From Rutidosis leptorrhynchoides (taxonomy: Eukaryota; Streptophyta; Magnoliopsida; Asterales; Asteraceae): a stretch of DNA of 64,000 nucleotides. Positions within the stretch are counted from its first letter, which is position 1. Each line of letters begins with the position of its first letter. Location of the stretch: positions 293,747,501 through 293,811,500 of the forward strand of contig NC_092336.1 in assembly GCF_046630445.1 (NCBI RefSeq), read 5' to 3'. The translations under genes were made by a program, and so were the position numbers. Positions 55,187 to 64,000 of the stretch are shown here, in pieces. Below the pieces are notes generated by a model. That model saw only the letters and a program-made list of their open reading frames with translations. It was not told the origin of the DNA and did no database searches.

Positions 55187-56004
55187 CAAGTTGTGATTAA
55201 TTTCGTACCTTAAATAGAGCCATTTGATCAAACCAAAATCGTTAATTGTAAATGGATTTCGGGTTTGAGTGCTTGATTTGGAAAAAAGAGTAGGTTGATT
55301 GTTTTAACTCCAATAATTGTGCAAACACGATTTGGAATCTGGATTCCAAGGGCGTAAAACAACCAATTGGATTAACCTTATTCGATCGGAATCGAATAAG
55401 TTAATATCTTAGCGTGGATTAACTCGGATGGTGATCGGAGTACCGATCGGAACTAAATTAACGATTGGAGTGACGTTGTCGCCATTGATTTTGGCAGAGT
55501 AACGTTTATGCATCCAGTGTTGTTCAAATGAAGGATTTCACTTGTGTATTTATAGATGTTATGGAGGGAATGATGGCATGGCACGTGTCCCTTTCATGGT
55601 TGTAACGAACTTTGCCAATCTCGAGAGGTGACGTGGCACATGTCCCTTTCATGGGAATAACAGATCCTAACGAACTTCCCTTGATTTGCGGACTGACGTG
55701 GCATGCGACTTGCATGCTTGTTTGCTCCGTGACCAAGTGGTCATTACGGGACAGGTTGCCTACCTCATGACAATGCGTTCTATTCTGGGACAACGCGCTT
55801 GTCTCGGGAGTGCCTTCATGTCGGTTTGGAAGACCGAGTCGGTGGTATCGGTGAGTTAATTCCGGTTAAGGCATCACGGTGCTCTCAGTCTAGCCGGGTA
55901 GGTCTCGCCTAAATACTTGCCAAGTATTTCTTCACGGTCATGATTATGATGACTGGTCGGTTGTATGATACCAGTTGCGTGTATGTCATCCAGGTTCTTA
56001 GCTT
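55187..56004 (-). repeat. Y 5' LTR, partial
   Basis: 55346-56004 aligns with the 3' LTR part 47746-48430. The left boundary is uncertain (55187-55345) because the 3' copy lacks that part and I cannot identify the primer site. The right end is cut by G3 within CTTAGCTTTG, the same word that continues uninterrupted near 48427. Confidence 0.75.
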
Positions 56005-59000
56005 TGTAGTGACCCGAACTTTTCCATGTTTATATATATTAATTGAGATTGATATTTACATGATTAAATGTTTCCAACATGTTAAGCAATCAAACTTGTT
56101 AAGACTTGATTAATTGAAATATGTTTCATATAGACAATTGACCACCCAAGTTGACCGGCGATTCACGAACGTTAAAACTTGTAAAAATGACATGACGATA
56201 TATATATGGATATACATATGGTTAACATGAGATTATGATAAGTAAGTATCTCCATAAGTATATTAACAATGAGTTATATACATATAAACAAGACTACTAA
56301 CTTAAGGATTTCGAAACGAGACATATATGTAACGATTATCGTTGTAACGACATTTAAATGTATGTATATCATATTAAGATATATTAATATATCATAACAT
56401 CATGATAACATAAAAATTTAACATCTCATTAGATATAATAAACAATGGGTTAACAACATTAATTGAGATCGTTAACTTAAAGATTTCAAAACAACACTTA
56501 CATGTAACGACTAACGATGACTTAACGACTCAGTTAAAATGTATATACATGTAGTGTATTTAGATGTACTAAAATACTTTTGGAAGACTTCAAGACATAT
56601 ATCAAAACACTCATACTTAACAAAAATGGTTACAGTTACTTTCCCATTCTTTTCTTTCATCAAGAATTCTAGTCGTATTCTCACCCGTATTATACACAGC
56701 TTCAAAATGTACTTACTATGGGTATATACAAATAGGAACTAGCATGGGATTCCACTCTTGATTATGTCATGTATGACTAATCAATTTTAACTTCTACCAT
56801 GAGCTAGTCAACTAACTAGAACTCCTTTTAACCCCACTCACCACTCAACAATTACCACTCATCATTCACTCCATTTCACTTCCAATTCTCTTTCTAATTC
56901 TCTCTCAACACACACACACTATTATGAACGTATTTTTCCAGTAATTAATCATCATATTCATCAAAAATCACTTCAAGAATCAAGCTATAATGATCATAGG
57001 AAGAACACTTCAAGAACACTTCAAAAATCCCTTCAAGTTTACTAATTTACTTCCAAGCTTTCTAATCCATTCCAAGTAATCATCTAAGATCAAGAAACCT
57101 TTGTTATATACAGTAGGTTATCTTTCTTATTCAAGGTAATATTCATATTCAAACTTTGATTCAATTTCTATAACTATAAACTATCTTAATTCGAGTAAAA
57201 ATCTTACTTGAACTTGTTTTGTGTCATGATCCTACTTCAAGAACTTTCAAGCCATCCAAGATCCTTTGAAGCTAGATCATTTCTTGTCACTTCCAGTAGG
57301 TTTACCTACTAAACTTGAGGTAGTAATGATGTTCATAACATCATTCGATTCATATATATAAAACTATCTTATTCGAAGGTTTAAACTCGTAATCACTAGA
57401 ACATAGTTTAGTTAATTCTAAACTTGTTCGCAAACAAAAGTTAATCCTTCTAACTTGACTTTTAAAATTAACTAAACACATTTTCTATATCTATATGATA
57501 TGCTAACTTAATGATTTAAAACCGGGAAACACGAAAAACACCGTAAAACCGGATTTACGCCGTCGTAGTAACACCGCGGGCTGTTTTGGGTTAGTTAATT
57601 AAAAACTATGATAAACTTTGATTTAAAAGTTGTTATTCTGAGAAAATGATTTTTATTATGAACATGAAACTATATCCAAAAATTATGGTTAAACTCAAAG
57701 TGGAAGTATGTTTTCTAAAATGGTCATCTAGACGTCGTTCTTTCGACTGAAATGACTACCTTTACAAAAACAACTTGTAACTTATTTTTCCGACTATAGA
57801 CCTATACTTTTTCTGTTTAGATTCATAAAATAGAGTTCAATATGAAACTATAGCAATTTGATTCACTCAAAACGGATTTAAAATGAAGAAGTTATGGGTA
57901 AAACAAGATTGGATAATTTTTCTCATTTTAGCTACGTGAAAATTGGTAACAAATCTATTCCAACCATAACTTAATCAACTTGTATTGTATATTATGTAAT
58001 CTTGAGATACCATAGACACGTATACAATGTTTCGACCTATCATGTCGACACATCTATATATATTACGGGACAACCATAGACACTCTATATGTGAATGTTG
58101 GAGTTAGCTATACAGGGTTGAGGTTGATTCCAAAATATATATAGTTTGAGTTGTGATCAATACTGAGATACGTATACACTGGGTCGTGGATTGATTCAAG
58201 ATAATATTTATCGATTTATTTATGTACATCTAAATGTGGACAACTAGTTGTAGGTTACTAACGAGGACAGCTGACTTAATAAACTTAAAACATCAAAATA
58301 TATTAAAAGTGTTGTCAATATATTTTGAACATACTTTGATATATATGTATATATTGTTATAGGTTCGTGAATCAACCAGTGGCCAAGTCTTACTTCCCGA
58401 CGAAGTAAAACTCTGTGAAAGTGAGTTATAGTCCCACTTTTAAAATCTAATATTTTTGGGATGAGAATACATGCAGGTTTTATAAATGATTTACAAAATG
58501 GACACAAATACGTGAAACTACATTCTATGGTTGAATTATCGAAATCGAATATGCCCCTTTTTATTAAGTCTGGTAATCTAAGAATTATGGAACAGACACC
58601 CTAATTGACGCGAATCCTAAAGATAGATCTATTGGGCCTAACAAACCCCATCCAAGTACCGGATGCTTTAGTACTTCGAAATTTATATCATATCCGAAGG
58701 GTGTCCCGGAATGATGGGGATATTCTTAATAATGCATCTTGTTATTGTCGGTTACCAGGTGTTCACCATATGAATGATTTTTATCTCTATGTATGGGATG
58801 TGTATTGAAATATGAAATCTTGTGGTCTATTGTTACGATTTGATATATATAGGTTAAACCTATAACTCACCAACATTTTTGTGGACGTTTAAAGCATGTT
58901 TATTCTCAGGTGAATACTAAGAGCTTCCGCTGTTGCATACTAAAATAAGGACAAGATTTGGAGTCCATGTTTGTATGATATTGTGTAAAAACTGCATTCA

Positions 59001-59253
59001 AGAAACTGATTTCGATGTAACATATTTGTATTGTAAACCATTATGTAATGGTCGTGTGTAAACAGGATATTTTTGATTATCATTATTTGATAATCTACGT
59101 AAAGCTTTTTAAACCTTTATTTATGAAATAAAGGTTATGGTTTGTTTTAAAAATGAATGCAGTCTTTGAAAAACGTCTCATATAGAGGTCAAAACCTCGC
59201 AACGAAATCAATTAATATGGAACGTTTTTAATCAATAAGAACGGGACATTTCA
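56005..59253 (+). repeat. G3 5' LTR
   Basis: 3249 bp, TGTAGTGACCCG...GGGACATTTCA, followed by a primer site. It fixes the true orientation of this LTR family. It aligns in reverse with 4957-8319, 18351-21606 and 44495-47745; the region around 56600-57100 is the most diverged. Confidence 0.94.
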
Positions 59254-59461
59254 GGTGGTATCCGAGCGTTGGTCTTAGAGAACCAGAATTTTGCATTAGT
59301 GTGTCTTATCAAGTTTGTTAGGATGCATTAGTGAGTCTGGACTTCGACCGTGTTTATTTGAAAAATGATTGCTTAACAAATTTTGATGGAAACTATATAT
59401 TTTTAACATGTGAATATTATGTGATATATTAATCTCTTAACGCGTTTGATATTATGTGATA
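59254..59461 (+). other. G3 leader with primer binding site
   Basis: TGGTATCCGAGCGTTGG at 59256-59272, identical to the site of G2. Confidence 0.8.
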
Positions 59462-60069
59462 GATTCTACCTCTAGAACAAGTCCCATTGACTCACCTAAT
59501 AATAATGAAGAGTCAAATGTAAATTAGAATGATTCATGGACTGATTCACAAGTTCCCGAAGAGGAACCGGAAGAAGAGTCGGAACCAGAAGAAGAATCAG
59601 AACCGGAAGAAGAATCGGAACCGGATGAAGAAATAGAACGAAAATAATAAAACGGTTAAGTAAAAGAAAATCCTCAACCAACCGACCAAGGTTAATTATG
59701 GTCAATGGTGTTTCCGCCAAGGAAGTAAAATATTGGGAGGATTACCAATTCTCCGATGAATCGGATTCCGACGAGAATTCCGATGATGTTATAGAAATTA
59801 CCCCAACTGAATTTAAAAAGGCAAAAGAAAATTACAAGAGAAAGGGCATAAAAATAGAGAAATCTAATTCCAACCCCGATGAACTTTATATGTATCGTCA
59901 ACCCCCGAAGTCCTTAAGTTGTAATAATGACCCGGGAACCTCTAAACCACCAGGTTTTTCTAAACCAATGTGGATAACGACGGATCGTATTAGGGGAACA
60001 TCATATATCCCTAGAAACTTGGCAAAACGAACCAAAACCGAAGAAGAAGAAACAAGCGAGTCGGAATAA
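59462..60069 (+). pseudogene. acidic accessory ORF of G3, broken N-terminal part
   Basis: Collinear with 44285-43670 of G2. The ATG of G2 is lost here by a small deletion (GATAGATTCTACC), TAG lies near 59524, and a 7-bp deletion near 59640 shifts the frame. From ATG 59698 (MVNGVSAKEVKYWEDYQF) to TAA 60067-60069 the last 123 codons are open: acidic stretch SDESDSDENSDD, then KRKGIKIEKSN, PPGFSKPMW and an acidic end (TEEEETSESE). No domain is recognised. Confidence 0.7.
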
Positions 60070-60205
60070 GATAGTTGTATTCGTGTGGTGTAATATATGT
60101 AATATAGTGTGCTTATGCTTTATGATATATGTAAAAATTCTTGTATTAATAAGTATTTTTTTTATGAATCTAACTCTTGTCTATTTTACAGTATAAAAAC
60201 ACAAA

Positions 60206-60889
60206 ATGGATAGACAATCCAATATTTTAAGAGACCTACCCGGTGACATGATTGATGAAATCTTGTCTAGAGTCGGTCAGAATTCTTCGGCACAACTATT
60301 TAAGGCGAGATCAGTTTGTAAGACATTCGAAGAACGTTCCAAGAATGCCTTGGCTTATAAAAGGCTTTCATTCGAAAGATGGGGGATATCACATTGGGAA
60401 ATCCATAAGTTACGATGTGTTTACTTTGACGCATATATTGCGGTGAACCCAAATGCTATTTTACGCAATGGGTTAAGAAATTATTTTGACTCAATATATC
60501 CGAATATTGGACTTCGTGATTTAGAAAAAGCGGCTAACATGCAACATAAAGAAGCATGTTATGCTTACGGATTAGTAATGTTCGCTTCTCACCAAAGTGA
60601 GAACAAGAACATCGGCCTACAACTATTAAACAAAACGTTCCCACAAGTGACGGAGTAGGTAATTGGGGTAAGAAATGAGGTTTTTAGATTGTTACGGGAC
60701 TGTTGGACATTACGTAACCCTCGTCCCTTTGACGACGTTACAACACGCTATCTTATCAACGGCCATAACAGTTATGTTCCACAAGACCAAGGATGGGAAG
60801 TAGTCCTAGTAAAACCAGAATGCATGACTTGTTTCTGGACGTATGAATTACGTGTCTTTATTGCCTTTGCTGAACGACTTGTGTACTAG
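60206..60889 (+). pseudogene. F-box-like accessory ORF of G3, one nonsense codon
   Basis: ATG 60206 (MDRQSNILRDLPGDMIDEIL) to TAG 60887-60889, 227 codons, exactly the length of the G2 copy, with one TAG at 60656-60658 where G2 has Ser. The F-box-like segment (DLPGDMIDEILSRVGQ, FKARSVCKTFEERSKNA) is uninterrupted here. Because the single lesion differs from that of G2, their common ancestor probably had the complete frame. By eye about ten residues differ between the copies and there are no indels. The protein may have been able to bind Skp1; whether it acts on host or element proteins is unknown. Confidence 0.77.
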
Positions 60890-61230
60890 CTAGAATTATC
60901 TTCACAACTATCTTTTATCAAAGTTATTGTGTGCTATATTTCATGCTTTATGTAAAATAAGCGGTATTGTAAGTTTGTAAAATATTGTATAAAAGTTTGA
61001 ACGCGAAATATTATTATAATCAGTTTTTCATATAGAATTGTAGTAGTTGAATTGTATATTAGCTACTAAGTATGAACTTAACGGGTAGGTACTACCCGAA
61101 TTTAAACTTATAAAACGCTAATATGAAGAAAAAGCTTTTATAAATGAGTTCATATTATGCTACGAAATACTATTAACTACTCTTAATATTCTGTATGATT
61201 AACTTGTTCCATTTGACTATTTTGAAGGAA
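60890..61230 (+). other. G3 spacer with internal copy of the 3' priming-site sequence
   Basis: TTAACGGGTAGGTACT near 61078-61093 is the 16-mer that in G2 marks the pol/3' LTR boundary. No ORF. Confidence 0.65.
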
Positions 61231-64000
61231 ATGGCACCGACTACTCGACACACCGTGAATATGAATGAAGAGGAATTCCGTACTTTTCTAGCTTCAAACA
61301 TAGCCGCAGTACAGGCTGTGCTACATACCAACAATAACCTTGGATCTAGCAGTACAGGAAATCGTGTAGGATGCACCTACAAAGAATTCACTGCCTGCAA
61401 ACCTTTGGAATTTGATGGAACCGAAGGACCGATCGAATTGAAACGGTGGACCGAGAAGGTCGAATCGGTGTTTGCCATAAGTAAGTGTACTGAAGAGGAC
61501 AAAGTGAAGTACGCTATGCATACCTTCACAGGTTCTGCGTTAACATGGTGGAATACCTATCTAGAGCAAGTGGGACAAGACGATGCGTACGCACTACCGT
61601 GGTCAGCATTCAAGCACTTGATGAACGAGAAGTACCGTCCCAGAACCGAGGTCAATAAGCTCAAGATAGAACTTAGAGGGTTACGAACCCAAGGATTTGA
61701 TATTACCACGTATGAAAGACGATTCACAGAATTGTGCCTATTGTGTCCAGGAGCATTCGAAGATGAGGAAGAGAAGATCGACGCGTTTGTGAAAGGATTA
61801 CCGGAAAGAATCCAAGAAGATATAAGTTCACACGAGCCCGCCTCCATACAACAGGCATGTAGAATGGCTCACAAACTAGTGAACCAGATTGAAGAAAGAA
61901 TTAAAGAACAGACTGCTGAAGAGGCCAATGTGAAGCAAGTCAAAAGAAAGTGGGAGGAAAACGGTGATAAGAATCACCAATACAACAACAACAGCAATTA
62001 CAACAATAATCGCAACAATTATCCCAACAATCGCAACATCAATCGCAACTACAACAAACGGCCCAACAACAACAACAACAACAACAACAACAACTACAAC
62101 AATCATGCCAACAACAATAATAACCGCAACAACAACAACAATCAGAAGCAGCTATGCCAAAGGTGTGAAAAGTATCACTCGGGGTTCTGCACCAAATTTT
62201 GCAACAAGTGTAAAAGAAATGGTCATAGCGCGGCGAAGTGTGAGGTCTACGGACCAGGGGTTAATAGAACGAAAGGAACAAATGGTGTCGGAACGAGTAA
62301 TGGCGGAGCAAGTAGTGTCGGAGCAAGTTATGCCAATGTAGTTTGTTATAAATGTGGAAAACCGGGCCACATTATTAGAAATTGCCCGAACCAGGAGAAC
62401 ACGAATGGACAAGGCCGCGGAAGAGTTTTCAATCCCGGAGCTTGTTACAGGTATGTTTCTTATTGACAATAAATCTGCTTACGTTTTATTTGATTCGGGT
62501 GCGGATAGAAGCTATATGAGTAGAGATTTTTGTGCTAAATTAAGTTGTCCATTGACGCCTTTGGATAGTAAATTTTTACTCGAATTAGCAAATGGTAAAT
62601 TAATTTCAGCAGATAATATATGTCGGAATCGAGAAATTAAACTGGTTAGCGAAACATTTAAGATTGATTTGATACCAGTAGAGTTAGGGAGTTTTGATGT
62701 GATAATCGGTATGGACTGGTTGAAAGAAGTGAAAGCAGAGATCGTTTGTTACAAAAATGTAATTCGCATTATACGAGAAAAAGGAAAACCCTTAATGGTG
62801 TACGGAGAAAAGGGCAACACGAAGCTACATCTTATTAGTAATTTGAAGGCACAAAAACTAATAAGAAAAGGTTGCTATGCTGTTCTAGCACACGTCGAGA
62901 AAGTACAAACTGAAGAAAAGAGCATCAATGATGTTCCCGTCGCAAAAGAATTTCCCGATGTATTTCCGAAAGAATTACCGGGATTACCCCCACATCGATC
63001 CGTTGAATTTCAAATAGATCTTGTACCAGGAGCTGCACCAATAGCTCGTGCTCCTTACAGACTCGCACCCAGCGAGATGAAAGAACTGCAAAGCCAATTA
63101 CAAGAACTTTTAGAGCATGGTTTCATTCGACCAAGCACATCACCGTGAGGAGCTCCTGTTTTGTTTGTCAAGAAGAAAGATGGTACATTCAGGTTGTGTA
63201 TCGACTACCGAGAGTTGAACAAACTTACCATCAACAACCGCTACCCACTACCGAGAATCGACGACTTATTTGATCAACTACAAGGCTCGTCTGTTTATTC
63301 AAAGATTGACTTACGTTCCGGGTATCATCAAATGCGGGTGAAAGAAGATGATATTCCAAAGACTGCTTTCAGAACACGTTATGGTCATTACGAGTTTATG
63401 GTCATGCCATTTGGTTTAACTAATGCACCAGCTATGTTCATGGACCTTATGAACCGAGTGTGTGGACCATACCTTGACAAGTTTGTCATTGTTTTCATTG
63501 ATGACATACTTATTTACTTAAAGAATGACCAAGAACACGGAGAACATTTGAGAAAGGTGTTAGAAGAATTGAGGAAGGAAGAATTGTACGCTAAATTTTC
63601 AAAGTGTGCATTTTGGTTGGAAGAAGTTCAATTCCTCGGTCACATAGTGAATAAAAAAGGTATTAAGGTGGATCCGGCAAAGATAGAAACTGTTGAAAAG
63701 TGGGAAACCCCGAAAACTCTGAAACACATACGCCAGTTTTTAGGACTAGCTGGTTACTACAGAAGGATCATCCAAGACTTTTCCAGAATAGCAAAACCCT
63801 TGACTACATAAATGCATAAAGGGAAGAAATTTGAATGGAAGGATGAACAAGAGAAAGCGTTTCAGTTATTGAAGAAAAAGCTAACTACGGCACCTATATT
63901 GTCATTGCTTGAAGGGAATGATGATTTTGTGATTTATTGTGACGCATCAAAGCAAGGTCTCGGTTGTGTATTAATGCAACGAACGAAGGTGATTGCTTAT
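61231..64000 (+). pseudogene. G3 gag, protease and reverse transcriptase (incomplete at edge)
   Basis: Gag from ATG 61231 (MAPTTRHTVNMNEEEF): Retrotrans_gag core (TFTGSALTWWNTYLEQ, FDITTYERRFTELCLLCPG), Asn-rich stretch, zinc fingers CNKCKRNGHSAAKC and CYKCGKPGHIIRNC. A deletion of about 26 bp near 62434 relative to G2 shifts the frame. Protease LFDSGADRSYMS follows in the frame starting 62354. TGA at 63146-63148 replaces the Trp codon of G2 just before [20 protein letters not shown]. Reverse transcriptase has [16 protein letters not shown] at 63809-63811 follows; RNase H begins FVIYCDASKQGLGCVLMQ and leaves the window. There are thus three lesions in the visible part. Confidence 0.94.

Larger units (their letters stand above)
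47746..56004 (-). mobile_element. Ty3/gypsy Tat-lineage retrotransposon Y, with antisense ORF
   Basis: Minus-strand element with related LTR parts at 47746-48577 and about 55187-56004. Pol has protease, reverse transcriptase, RNase H, a second RNase H and integrase; the second RNase H is the mark of the Tat lineage. An extra ORF lies on the opposite strand between integrase and the 3' LTR. No gag is seen between the protease and the 5' LTR, so it is deleted. The 3' LTR is cut by G2 and the 5' LTR by G3. Confidence 0.88.
56005..64000 (+). mobile_element. Ty3/gypsy Tekay-like retrotransposon G3, running off the right edge
   Basis: Plus-strand counterpart of G2: 5' LTR, primer site, acidic ORF, F-box-like ORF, spacer with internal priming-site copy, gag, protease, reverse transcriptase and the start of RNase H. 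It is inserted in the 5' LTR of Y. It is more diverged from G2 in the LTR than in the coding region. Confidence 0.94.

Overview
The window is plant nuclear DNA made almost entirely of nested LTR retrotransposons. I see no convincing host gene, no rRNA or tRNA gene, and nothing prokaryotic. It is AT-rich, with long (TA)n tracts and Ty1/copia and Ty3/gypsy polyproteins of plant type. A large-genome eudicot, probably Asteraceae, fits the element families I recognise, but that assignment rests on memory of similar elements and is an inference.

Layout. 1-3329: 5' part of a minus-strand copia element (C1). 3330-4261: end of an unidentified LTR. 4262-4956: 3' end of a plus-strand Tekay-like gypsy integrase (G1). 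4957-8319: Tekay-type LTR lying in the opposite orientation. 8320-9779: decayed acidic ORF of unknown origin. 9780-16894: gag-only, apparently non-autonomous gypsy-like element (X2), whose LTR carries a tandem array of covarying hairpins. 16895-18350: patchwork of LTR fragments. 18351-47745: minus-strand Tekay-like element (G2), split by a plus-strand copia element (C2, 23154-39392), which is itself split by a minus-strand copia element (C3, 30963-39060). 47746-56004: Tat-lineage gypsy element (Y), pol on the minus strand, with an antisense extra ORF. 56005-64000: plus-strand Tekay-like element (G3), running off the window.

The nesting order can be read from 5-bp target duplications: CTTCC for C2 in G2 and TATTT for C3 in C2. 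G3 lies in the 5' LTR of Y, and the right end of G2 abuts the middle of Y's 3' LTR. Y is therefore oldest and C3 youngest; the two C3 LTRs differ at about six of 927 positions by eye.

The most unusual content is in the Tekay-like family. Between the 5' LTR and gag, both G2 and G3 carry two extra sense-strand ORFs: an acidic protein of about 200 residues and an F-box-like protein of 227 residues, each broken at different places in the two copies. Second is the hairpin array in the X2 LTR (11224-11550), where sequence changes in one stem arm are matched by changes in the other. Third is the antisense ORF of Y, which has its own TATA-like box. All gag-pol frames that lie complete in the window are broken, so no element seen here is clearly autonomous.
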